NCBI GenBank assembly: GCA_039927815.1
Contig: JBDSUJ010000085.1
Location: 1-37,723 of the forward strand
Source of the DNA: Croceibacterium_A sp039927815
GTDB lineage: Bacteria > Pseudomonadota > Alphaproteobacteria > Sphingomonadales > Sphingomonadaceae
Length of the DNA: 37,723 bases
Direction of reading: 5' to 3'
Below are positions 1 to 7,593 of this stretch, piece after piece. Numbering within the stretch: the stretch's first letter is position 1; each line of letters starts with the position of its first letter. Below the pieces are notes generated by a model. It did not search any database. It worked only from the letters and a program-made list of their open reading frames with translations, and was not told where the DNA came from. The translations under genes were made by a program, and so were the position numbers.

Positions 1-213
1 GTGCGCCTCGGCCTCATCCACGCCCATGCCACAAGCCACAACGCGCCACTATTGATCGAGATCTTTGAACGGGAGGGGTGGCTGCTTTATGGCCCCAAGT
101 GGCTGCGCGACCATCTGGCTCGCGTAGCGGAGGGCAGCTGGGAGAACAGCACTGCGGCAGTTGTGGCCAAGCTCCTGCTGCGGCCGAAACTCGCTGAGAG
201 AGCCACCGGCTAA
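1..213 (+). CDS. C-terminal fragment of an unrecognised protein
   Basis: An open frame runs in from the window edge and ends at 213; its apparent GTG start at base 1 is accidental, so this is the last 70 residues of a longer gene. The fragment is mixed alpha-helical in character, with an aromatic patch (REGWLLYGPKWLRDHL) and a hydrophobic helix near the end (STAAVVAKLLLR). I do not recognise the family and see no catalytic motif. The codon use is normal for the window. The next gene follows on the same strand after about 170 bases, so no tight operon link is visible. Confidence 0.5.
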   Translation: MRLGLIHAHATSHNAPLLIEIFEREGWLLYGPKWLRDHLARVAEGSWENSTAAVVAKLLLRPKLAERATG

Positions 214-384
214 AATGGATTGGCAGGCACGGAGGCAATCGAATTTCAGCGTGCAGAGGTTCGCATTCGCGCGACAGCAAAGGTTGCTTCGCGCCCGGTT
301 GCGTTCGCTGGGATCGGCAAGCCGCAAACGGACAAGGGCATCCCTGTGGGATCAAATGAGAGAGAGGAGCAAGTTGCAAAAGAT

Positions 385-738
385 ATGCCGATGAGATGGT
401 CATACTTGGGGAAGCTGGGGCCGGAGGGCAGACTGGATTGGGGCGGTGATTGGTCCGGAAACGTGCCAGCATCCGGGCATATCCTGCCCGACAACAACGA
501 CCTGCTGGTTTACCTGAAAATCAGGGAGCATGCCCGCAAAGGGGAATATGGCGGGGCCATGGTTGACTGGGGAGCCTTCGCCATCAGAGTGAACGGGCCA
601 GAGCTGCTCACCATTTTGGCGGACTGCTATGGGGATCTTTCTCGGGTAACAACTAACAGCTTAGCAGGTCGTTACGTAAGCTATGGCCAGTCCCTTGGTA
701 CACTAAACTACGTGGCCTTCATATCCGCCGAATTGTGA
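385..738 (+). CDS. Hypothetical protein
   Basis: This 117-residue protein starts at ATG 385, with a purine-rich AGAGGAG about 15 bases upstream. The same frame is open back to 220, but only from a TTG with no good ribosome site. The protein is soluble-looking, without signal peptide or membrane helix. It is rich in Gly, Trp and Tyr (LDWGGDWSGN, MVDWGAFAIR, GRYVSYGQSLG). No family or catalytic motif is recognised. It could be an immunity-like or phage-derived small protein, but nothing in the sequence proves that. Its 3' end faces the convergent sensor kinase gene across a 346-base gap. Confidence 0.45.
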   Translation: MPMRWSYLGKLGPEGRLDWGGDWSGNVPASGHILPDNNDLLVYLKIREHARKGEYGGAMVDWGAFAIRVNGPELLTILADCYGDLSRVTTNSLAGRYVSYGQSLGTLNYVAFISAEL

Positions 739-1084
739 AGAATTTCAGGACTGCGCTGAATTGATCACTCTTCACATCAGTGAACTCGAATATCACTGAT
801 CGTCTATAGATCAATGGGCGACAACCGCATCGTTAGCTCGGCGTGGATATACGCGAGCGTCTGGAGCCAACATTCGCCGACCCAAGACCAAAAAGGGGCC
901 GGAGGCAGGAGGACAATGCCGATGGCGCCGAGATCCACCGGATTTACACTAGTTCGCCGCGTCAGAGCATATCCTGGCTTTTCCGAAATCTCGGACGACT
1001 CGGACATGCCGGGATCTCATATTTGGGTACTTGGGCTGCGGGCGCCACATATACAGTGTGTAGGAAAATATTGTGACGTGAATA
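739..1084. other. Intergenic region between convergent genes
   Basis: These 346 bases lie between the 3' ends of the hypothetical gene and the sensor/regulator gene. They hold overlapping dyads at 771-800 and a TCCGA-N4-TCGGA dyad near 979-992. Small open frames exist on both strands, but none has a convincing ribosome site or a recognisable protein. No RNA gene is recognised. Confidence 0.5.
776..800. repeat. Inverted repeat ATCAGTGA-N9-TCACTGAT
   Basis: Two perfect 8-base arms (776-783 and 793-800) flank a 9-base spacer. A second dyad, TTCAC-ATCA-GTGAA, overlaps it at 771-784. It lies just after the stop of the hypothetical gene, so it may be a weak terminator. It has no T-run, so a protein-binding site is equally possible. 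Confidence 0.4.
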
Positions 1085-2476
1085 CTATCCGCGGGCGGTG
1101 GCACCTTTGCGCTCGGCGGCCAGAGCCTGTCGAGCAAGTTCGGGCAGCGACTTTGCGTCCATCCTGTGCATGATCGAAGCTCGGTGGTTTTCGACCGTTC
1201 GCTGGCTTATGCCGAGATCAGCTGCAATGTTCTTACTGGGATGGCCGGATAGAACTAGGTCCATGATCTCGCGCTGGCGCGGCGTCAGCTCCTCCACATG
1301 GCGCGCCGCGGTTTCCTCTAAAGTGCGCGTCATGCTATCATCATGCGATTGCGCGAGCGCCCGCCCGATGCTCGCCATCAATGCGTCCTTGCCGACGGGT
1401 TTCTCGATAAAATCGCACGCGCCAGCCTTCATTGCGGAGATCGCCAGCGCGATATCATTGCTGCCGGTCAGCATGATGGTCCGCATTCGACTTCCCATAG
1501 TTTGCAACCGTTCAAGCAATTCGATCCCGCTCATGCCAGGCAGTCCGGCGTCGAGTAAAATACATCCCTCGCGTTCGGATCGGTATGCGGCAAGATAAGA
1601 TTCCGCATCGGGGAAATCTTCGACCAAATGCCCGTCACACTCGAGCACGTCGCGGATCGACACCCGCACATCTGCGTCGTCATCGACGACGATGATGATG
1701 GCGTCCGACGTGGCGGCTTGGCCCAACAAGGCGTGATCCGATGGGGGCAATATAGTCCACGGCGCGCTCATCCCGAGCAACGTCTCGATGGCTGCGGTAA
1801 GCTCGTGCGCTTTCACTGGCTTGCTCAGCAACACGCAGTCGCCGGTGGCGATTCTCGCTTGGGTCGACTTGGAAATGTCGCCCGTCAGGATAATGCCGGG
1901 CACAGAGTAATTCAGCACCTTCCGGATTTGTCCTATAACGTCGAGGCCATCTATCGCGCCGGGGAGATTAAAGTCGGCAAGGACGATGTCGGGTCGGATC
2001 GCGCCCTTCGCGACCAAGGCAAGCGCGGCCACTCCATTAGCGGCCTTGCGTACCCGATGACCCCCCGCTTTAAGCAATTGCTCCAGCAGCTCGCGTAAGT
2101 CCGGATCATCCTCGACGATGATGATCTTGCCGGTAGTCGCGGTCTCCAACTGCTTGTCAGGCTTTCCGGCAGCCGCGTTCGCCACTGCCTCCGCCGCAAG
2201 TGGCACCTCGATCGAAAAGACGGACCCCTTGCTCAGTTTGGACCGCACGCCGATCTCGTGGCCAAGCAGCGCGCCCAGTCGCTGGACGATCGAAAGGCCA
2301 AGGCCAAGACCCTTGCTACGCTCTCGCGCAGCGTTGTCGATCTGGTGGAACTCGTCGAAAATGGCGTGCAGCTCATCCTCCGCGATACCAATGCCGGTAT
2401 CCCAGATTTCGATGCGCATCTTCGCCCCGGTCCTGCGGCACCCGAGTACGATCCGCCCGGTTCGCGTGTATTTCAT
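1085..2476 (-). CDS. C-terminal part of frameshifted hybrid sensor: HATPase, REC, REC, LuxR-type HTH
   Basis: This 463-codon frame continues the sensor kinase encoded upstream on the same strand. It begins inside the ATP-binding domain (KYTRTGRI; G1 box DTGIGI at 26-31; F box FDEF; G2 box GLGLGLS at 56-62). A first receiver domain follows (about 117-235; acceptor D168 in LADFNLP, T198, K219), then a second (about 257-375; acceptor D309 in LLDAGLPG, K359). The end is a LuxR/FixJ helix-turn-helix (about 396-452, ELTPRQREIMDLV...ISQRTVENHR). There is no stop between the receivers. An internal ATG at 1771 (MSAPW) could give a separate REC-HTH protein of the usual FixJ size, but it has no clear ribosome site. 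Fusion of kinase and DNA-binding output in one chain is unusual; such kinases normally pass phosphate to a separate regulator. The frame break lies at about 2483-2490. Confidence 0.85.
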   Translation of the reverse strand: MKYTRTGRIVLGCRRTGAKMRIEIWDTGIGIAEDELHAIFDEFHQIDNAARERSKGLGLGLSIVQRLGALLGHEIGVRSKLSKGSVFSIEVPLAAEAVANAAAGKPDKQLETATTGKIIIVEDDPDLRELLEQLLKAGGHRVRKAANGVAALALVAKGAIRPDIVLADFNLPGAIDGLDVIGQIRKVLNYSVPGIILTGDISKSTQARIATGDCVLLSKPVKAHELTAAIETLLGMSAPWTILPPSDHALLGQAATSDAIIIVVDDDADVRVSIRDVLECDGHLVEDFPDAESYLAAYRSEREGCILLDAGLPGMSGIELLERLQTMGSRMRTIMLTGSNDIALAISAMKAGACDFIEKPVGKDALMASIGRALAQSHDDSMTRTLEETAARHVEELTPRQREIMDLVLSGHPSKNIAADLGISQRTVENHRASIMHRMDAKSLPELARQALAAERKGATARG

Positions 2477-5400
2477 CGCATTGGAGGAGGTTGCGGATCA
2501 TCTGCTCGAGCAGGCGCGGGTCGCTTTGGACGCGCAGCGCGCACGTTCGGACGCGGAGTTCGAGATGCTGGGCCTGCGCCTGATACGTGAATTCGTCATG
2601 CATGCGGCGGAACAGGTCGCTGAGCGCAAAGTCCGTGGACTCCGGCTGGACGACCCCCGCCTCGATCTGGTTGATGTCGAGCAGGACATTGAGCATGCCC
2701 GTCATCGCGTCGAGCGTTTGACCGAGCCGCGCGACAAGCTTCATCGTCTTGTCGTCCTCTACCGAATTCGCCAGCAACGCCTGAATCAGCGATAGCGACT
2801 GCAGCGGCTGACGCAGATCGTGGCTTGCCGCCGCCAGGAACCTCGATTTGGCGATGTTGGCCAATTCTGCTTCGCGCTTCGTCGCGCGCAAAGCTTTGGC
2901 CGAGCTCTTGCGCTCGGTAATGTCGTTGAAGGTAATGACAACGCCTTCGATTTTCGTGTCGTGTGCGCGGTAAGGGAGGATGCGGCGCATGAACCAACTT
3001 CCGCCCGGAACTTCGATTTCATGCTCGATCGCCGCTGCCCCCTGCAGCACAGCTCTGGCGTCATCAGCGAGCCGGTCATCGAGCGCTAGCGACCGCAGAT
3101 CAGCCAGCGGCCGCCCGACATCGCTAGGGATGACATTGAACAGAGCGCGCGTTGCGGGTGTAAAGAACCGGATGTTTAGGTCGGGATCGAGGAACAGCGT
3201 TGCAACATCGGTGCTGTAGAGAACGTTTTGCAGATCGTCCGAGGTTTGTCGCTGGCGTTCGAACGTTTCCTGTAACTGCCCGTTAAGTACCGTCAGTTCC
3301 TCGTTGAGCGATTGCAACTCCTCCTTCGAGGTCAGCAACTCCTCGTTAGTCGATTGATATTCTTCATTGACCGACATGGCCTCTTCATTGACCGCCTTGT
3401 GCTCTTGGTTCGACGTTTCCAAGCCTTCGAGCGCGATGCGAAGCTCATCGCGCGTGAGGGAAAGCTCTTGTTCCAGATTGCCAACGCGAGCGTGAGTTGC
3501 GGGCGACTTGGTATCGCCGCTATGACTACGTTCTGGATCGTCGAGGAATGCGACAAGTAACAGTTCCTCGCCATCATGGGGAACGATCTGCACGTCGATG
3601 GCAAAGGCAGTGCTACCGATCCGGCTGGGTCCGATCACTAACCGCGGCGTGTCCTTGTTGACCCGACCGATCGCTGAGCGCAGCTTTGCACGGAGTGTCG
3701 GCGTCGCCATTGCATACAGATCGTGCGACGGGTATCCGGCGGCGACACGCAGGTATCGGTCAGTCGGCCCCAGAGAATACAGGCATTTGCCCGAACGATC
3801 GATCAGCACTGCAGCTGGCGCATGCGTCTCGAGGACGACGCGGCGCGCGAGGCCTGCGAGACCTGCGACAATCGGCGGGCGCGCTGGCATGTTACCCGCC
3901 GCGACGAGCGCATGCGGAGTCTGGTCCACCGCCGTCGTGACATCGAAATCGGAAAGTCCCAGCCGGCCTTGTCCCATCTGGCGATAGATCCGCTCGGCCT
4001 TGGCGACGACCTCGAAACGCCCTGCCGTGCTGCCGATCGTCTCCGCGCTGCCCAGCACGAGCACGCCGTGCTTGCGCAGCGCGAAGTGGAACAAGGCAAT
4101 GACTTTCGCCTGCGCGCGCGGCGTCAGGTAGATCAGGAGATTACGGCATGAGATCAGGTCGAGACGCGAAAAGGGCGGATCGGTCAATACGTCCTGCACG
4201 GTGAACACGATCGCGTCACGCAGATCGGCATTGACGCGATACCCGTGGTCGTCGTGGCTGAAGAACCGCTTGAGGCGCGCCGGAGTTATGTCGGACGCGA
4301 CGGCGTCGGGAAAGAGTCCCAAGCGCGCTTTGGCAACGGCATCGGGATCGACGTCGGATGCGAACATTTGGAGCTGGATCGGGCGCTTGACGGCCGCGAT
4401 CGCCTCTTTGAAAAGGATCGCGATCGAATAGGCTTCCTCGCCGGTACTGCATCCGGCAACCCATACGCGCAGCGGCTGTTCGTCGTCCTGGCTCTTGATC
4501 AGATCGGGGATTACCTTGCTTGCCAGCAACGCGAAGGTCTTGGGGTCGCGAAAGAACGCCGTGACATTGATGAGCAAGTCTGCCGCGAGCAGATCGCGTT
4601 CGCCGGCATCCTTGTGCAACAAAGCGAGGTACTTCGGCATCGAGTCAAGCGCGATGTTGGCGAGTCCCATGCGCCTTTCGACGCGACGTTGCAGCGTACC
4701 GGGTTTGTATAGCCGAAAATCGTGCGATGTTTGCTTGCGCAGGAGATCAACGACGTCGGTAAGGCCGGGTGCCCCGGGACTGGAGGTGGCCGCGGCCGTG
4801 TTGGCCCTGGCAAAGGCAGCGAGCGCCTCCGGCATTTGATCGATCCGCAACGTTGCGTCGACCAGGCCGGTATCGATCGCGCTAGTAGGCATACTATTAT
4901 ATTCGGCTTCGGCCGGATCCTGCGCGATGACCAACCCGCCGCTGTTCCTCACGCTCAGCACCCCGCCGCTGCCGTCCCCATCCAAGCCCGACAGGACGAT
5001 TGCGGCAATCGGATGCTCCGTGCCGCGAGCCAAGGATTTCAGGAGAAAATCGAACGGCTTGCGGAAACCACGCGGCGCCTCCGGTGCCGAGACTTTGAGT
5101 GCGGTCCCGGACACGGACAGATACGTGCCCGAAGCTATTGTGTAGACATGGTTTACTTCAATAGCGGCGCCGTCGGTAGCCTCGACGACTGGCATCGTCG
5201 TGTGCTTGGCCAGCAGATCGGCCATCATGCTCTTGTGCGTCGGGTCAAGATGCTGAATCAAGATGAACGCCATGCCTGGCTCTTTTGGAAGAGCACGGAT
5301 CAGCTTGGTCGTGGCTTCGAGTCCGCCCGCGGAAGCGCCGATCGCCACAATTGCGAAATTCGCCTTGGCTGCGGACAAGGTCGAGCCTTCAGCCGAGTGG

Positions 5401-5534
5401 GTATCAATGCCGCCAGTTGGCTGATCCAGGAGCCGGGCAGGCAGGTTCGGCTTGCTGGGCGAAGAAGGCATTAGAAGGCGATACCATAATCGCGATAGAA
5501 ACGAGCGTGCCCATTTGTCATCCGGCCAATCCAT
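2373..5534 (-). CDS. N-terminal part of frameshifted hybrid sensor: CheB-CheR-PAS-histidine kinase
   Basis: The domains are in order. CheB methylesterase covers about 58-245, with the catalytic triad S68 (GASAGG), H95 (QHLDP) and D185 (GLDGDGSGG). CheR methyltransferase covers about 258-520, with the AdoMet loop AGCSTGEEAYS. A divergent PAS-like segment follows, then a long coiled coil (about 685-770, repeated NEEL/NEEY units), a PAS domain (about 770-875) and a HisKA domain with phospho-acceptor H905 (SHDLRQP). The ATP-binding domain is interrupted. After IRNLL the frame runs into unrelated residues, whereas the other frame supplies SNAMKYTRTG. Adding one TC pair to the CT-rich run at 2483-2490 restores the normal N box. 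The frame then wrongly continues to 2373. The start may be ATG 5534 or ATG 5471 (MPSSPSKPN); neither has a strong ribosome site. It is divergent from the response regulator at 5589. Such cytoplasmic CheB/CheR kinases are known in alphaproteobacteria as stress or light sensors rather than chemotaxis enzymes. Confidence 0.85.
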   Translation of the reverse strand: MDWPDDKWARSFLSRLWYRLLMPSSPSKPNLPARLLDQPTGGIDTHSAEGSTLSAAKANFAIVAIGASAGGLEATTKLIRALPKEPGMAFILIQHLDPTHKSMMADLLAKHTTMPVVEATDGAAIEVNHVYTIASGTYLSVSGTALKVSAPEAPRGFRKPFDFLLKSLARGTEHPIAAIVLSGLDGDGSGGVLSVRNSGGLVIAQDPAEAEYNSMPTSAIDTGLVDATLRIDQMPEALAAFARANTAAATSSPGAPGLTDVVDLLRKQTSHDFRLYKPGTLQRRVERRMGLANIALDSMPKYLALLHKDAGERDLLAADLLINVTAFFRDPKTFALLASKVIPDLIKSQDDEQPLRVWVAGCSTGEEAYSIAILFKEAIAAVKRPIQLQMFASDVDPDAVAKARLGLFPDAVASDITPARLKRFFSHDDHGYRVNADLRDAIVFTVQDVLTDPPFSRLDLISCRNLLIYLTPRAQAKVIALFHFALRKHGVLVLGSAETIGSTAGRFEVVAKAERIYRQMGQGRLGLSDFDVTTAVDQTPHALVAAGNMPARPPIVAGLAGLARRVVLETHAPAAVLIDRSGKCLYSLGPTDRYLRVAAGYPSHDLYAMATPTLRAKLRSAIGRVNKDTPRLVIGPSRIGSTAFAIDVQIVPHDGEELLLVAFLDDPERSHSGDTKSPATHARVGNLEQELSLTRDELRIALEGLETSNQEHKAVNEEAMSVNEEYQSTNEELLTSKEELQSLNEELTVLNGQLQETFERQRQTSDDLQNVLYSTDVATLFLDPDLNIRFFTPATRALFNVIPSDVGRPLADLRSLALDDRLADDARAVLQGAAAIEHEIEVPGGSWFMRRILPYRAHDTKIEGVVITFNDITERKSSAKALRATKREAELANIAKSRFLAAASHDLRQPLQSLSLIQALLANSVEDDKTMKLVARLGQTLDAMTGMLNVLLDINQIEAGVVQPESTDFALSDLFRRMHDEFTYQAQAQHLELRVRTCALRVQSDPRLLEQMIRNLLQCDEIHANRADRTRVPQDRGEDAHRNLGYRHWYRGG

Positions 5535-5539
5535 CCTAG

Positions 5540-5554
5540 GTGTTTTCCGACCCT
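5540..5554 (+). promoter_or_regulatory. Shared 15-base motif, copy 1 (sensor/regulator divergent region)
   Basis: GTGTTTTCCGACCCT matches 13 of 15 bases of the copy upstream of ackA, and the match extends leftward through TAG. It lies 35 bases before the response regulator start. It is 5 bases upstream of the sensor kinase if that starts at 5534, or about 70 bases upstream if it starts at 5471. It could be an operator for the LuxR-type regulator. Confidence 0.5.
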
Positions 5555-5588
5555 GTGTTCACCGTCGGCAGGCCCCCACTCCGGCTGC

Positions 5589-5957
5589 ATGACAGCGTTG
5601 CGAATCCTGGTCGCCGAAGACGATGCGATGATCGCCATGTTTCTTTCAGATTTGCTGGAAGCAATGGGTCATGTTGTGTGCGCCGTGACTGACACTGAGG
5701 CTGGGACCATCGACGCGGCGCTACTTCACCGCCCCGACCTCCTGATCGTCGATGACGGCTTGCGCGAAGGCAATGGGGTCGCGGCGGTGCAGGATATCGA
5801 GATGACGCTGCCAGTACCGCACATCTTCGCCACTGGCAATTGCTACCGCGTGCTGAAAGCAGAACCCAACGCGATCCTGTTGCAAAAGCCTTTCAATGGG
5901 CCGGCGCTCGTTCGCGCCATCGAATGCGCCATGCAACCCCTTGCTAGGACCGGCTGA
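5589..5957 (+). CDS. Single-domain response regulator (CheY-like receiver)
   Basis: This 122-residue protein is a bare receiver domain. It has acidic residues D11 and D12, phospho-acceptor D55 (LLIVDDGLREGNG), T82 and the conserved lysine K100 (LLQKPF), so all residues needed for phosphorylation are present. There is no output domain. It starts at ATG 5589 and is divergent from the large CheB/CheR sensor kinase. It may therefore receive phosphate from that kinase, act as a phosphate sink, or bind a partner protein. The shared 15-base motif lies just upstream, which suggests autoregulation. No operon partner follows; the next 790 bases hold no intact gene. Confidence 0.85.
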   Translation: MTALRILVAEDDAMIAMFLSDLLEAMGHVVCAVTDTEAGTIDAALLHRPDLLIVDDGLREGNGVAAVQDIEMTLPVPHIFATGNCYRVLKAEPNAILLQKPFNGPALVRAIECAMQPLARTG

Positions 5958-6152
5958 TCGAGCTCTCCGCGCAGGGAGATGGCGGCCACGAGTTCTACAA
6001 TTCGTCCTTAATTACCCTGCGATAGGCCCATTGTCCGCCAAGGCTTCGCAACCTCAGGCCGTTGTCCGTCGTAGGTCATTCGCGACAAATGACTGCATAA
6101 TTTAGCAATCTGGCCTTATTATGGGTTGTAGTTAGGGCGCGATTTTGCCGCG

Positions 6153-6557
6153 TTGCAAGCATCGATGCAGGGGCGTTATTTGCGTAACTCCGGTCCGCAG
6201 GGAGCAGGTTGCCTTCCCTGCCGGACAGTTTTCCAAATAGTAGCGGATCTTCATGATCCCTCCGAACTAGCCGCGTGCCGCTTTTTATCGTCGTACATAA
6301 CCCCTGACGACCAAGCTCTAACGCAGGCCATGGCGCGCGCGATGCAGTCCGAAAGCGCGGTCGTGAGTGGCCCAGTCACGCTAGCCAATCAATACAGGTG
6401 GCGGCCGGCTCCTTCATTAGGCCACAAGGTCGGACTTCGATTGAAGGTACTGGGCCCGATTGATGGTACCGCTCGCATACCGCTCGCTGTAGATAGTCGA
6501 CGCATCTCTACGAATAGTTCCGTCATACTGCGTTGCGCCCGGCTACAAAAGCGCTAG
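6153..6557 (+). pseudogene. Possible remnant of a CHASE-domain sensor
   Basis: The 134-codon frame contains stretches that resemble the extracellular CHASE sensor domain. One is an ALTQAMARAMQ...VVSGPVTL segment, like the helix and strand before the ligand pocket. The other is a later PLAVDSRRIS segment, like the end of the domain. The part between does not fit the family, and there is no start region, membrane helix or kinase. I read it as a decayed fragment of a sensor kinase or cyclase. The similarity is from memory and short, so a chance frame is possible. Confidence 0.25.
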
Positions 6558-6721
6558 TTGCCGAAGCTCGAGAACAGCAAGACAAGAAATTCGAGCCACA
6601 AAATCGAGCCCAAGCTGAAATAAGATGGTTTATCAGCTACATGATAATAACTTTCCCTCAAAATGGATGCTGACGGCGCGACCAGTACGGTGGGCGTGTC
6701 GGTCGAGTGCTGGATTGGACG

Positions 6722-6735
6722 CAACCGACCGGTTG
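6722..6735 (-). repeat. Short dyad CAACCG-AC-CGGTTG after atpG
   Basis: A perfect dyad sits 12 bases beyond the atpG stop, where a terminator of the ten-gene operon would be expected. It has no T-run and a very small loop, so a terminator function is only possible. Confidence 0.25.
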
Positions 6736-6747
6736 GAGCATTGGAAA

Positions 6748-7593
6748 TTACGCAGCAGCGCTGGCCGATGCGCCTGCCGCCAGTTCGATCACTTCGGCAG
6801 TGATTTCTTCTTGTCGCACCTGCCGCTCCTTCGCGCTCAGCGTCGCCAACTGGCGCACGATCTGGTCTCGTGCGGCGGCCATCGCCTGCATCCGCGCTTC
6901 GTTTTCTGCGGCGAAAGCATGAAGCGCGGCATGGCAGAGCTCGGCATGAATATAGTCCGCGGTTAGCCCAGCCAACAGAACGGAGGGCGCCAGATTCAGC
7001 AGTGGTGGATTGGAATGGCCTGGGTGCGCGAGCTTGACCACATCGAGCGGGAGCAGGCTGCGGCGTTGCACCTGCGCGAGGGCTCCGGGCTCCGCTTGGG
7101 CGAACACGACATCCAGTCGCTCGATCTCGCCGCTGGCGATGCGGGGATAGATCGCCTGGCTGATCTGATCGGCTAGTTTGGGGATGCCGGCCGAGTGGGA
7201 GGGGAGTGAGTGCGACCAATCAGGGGTTCGACCGCGTTCGGCCAGTACGGCGCCGCCACGCGAGCCGACGAGAAACAGCGGCGACTTGTGGAGCTCGGGC
7301 CCGACGAAATCGAACACACGCTCGCTGAACGCGCCCGCGAACCCCTGCTCGGCGGCGAACACGACCAGCGCCGGGCCCGGCTTCGTCGTCATGGGCGCGG
7401 GATCTGACGGCATCAGCACGAGCGCGCGGCCGATGCCCGTCGCGATGACTGCGGCAAAGTTGTCGACCGCCCCGAGCTGTGTGCGGGCCTGGCGCGCGCG
7501 GGCTGCCGCGATGCCGCGCATCGCGTTCACTACCGCGCCGAGTTGACGGATGCCCTCGATCCGCGCGCTTATGTCGGCCAGGCGCAGCGTCAC
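6748..7593 (-). CDS. atpG: N-type ATPase gamma subunit
   Basis: This 281-residue protein is the central rotor stalk of the F1 sector, linking the alpha/beta head to the c-ring. The N-terminal helix (LADISARIEGIRQLGAVVNAMRGIAAAR) and the C-terminal helix (about 225-275, ENEARMQAMAAARDQI) form the coiled coil typical of gamma. The middle is shorter and more divergent than in housekeeping gamma subunits, as is usual for the N-ATPase type. It starts at GTG, overlapping the atpA stop by four bases (GTGA), which indicates translational coupling. It is the last gene of the operon, as in the standard N-ATPase order. Confidence 0.9.
   Translation of the reverse strand: MTLRLADISARIEGIRQLGAVVNAMRGIAAARARQARTQLGAVDNFAAVIATGIGRALVLMPSDPAPMTTKPGPALVVFAAEQGFAGAFSERVFDFVGPELHKSPLFLVGSRGGAVLAERGRTPDWSHSLPSHSAGIPKLADQISQAIYPRIASGEIERLDVVFAQAEPGALAQVQRRSLLPLDVVKLAHPGHSNPPLLNLAPSVLLAGLTADYIHAELCHAALHAFAAENEARMQAMAAARDQIVRQLATLSAKERQVRQEEITAEVIELAAGASASAAA

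Larger units (their letters stand above)
5958..6747. other. Gene-poor region with possible decayed sensor remnant
   Basis: These 790 bases lie between the receiver gene and the 3' end of the ATPase operon. The only open frame of interest is 6153-6557, listed separately. The AT content is higher than in the neighbouring genes around 6080-6140. No promoter or RNA gene is recognised. A short dyad lies at 6722-6735, just beyond atpG. Confidence 0.45.

Noticed and set aside
14..472. Long minus-strand open frame opposite the first two genes
   Set aside because: It is rich in Pro, Ser, Cys and Arg as expected for a shadow frame and matches no family; the plus-strand frames look more protein-like.
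971..992. TTTTCCGA followed by a TCCGA/TCGGA dyad as a fourth copy of the shared motif
   Set aside because: Only 8 core bases match, and it lies between two gene ends with no gene start to control.
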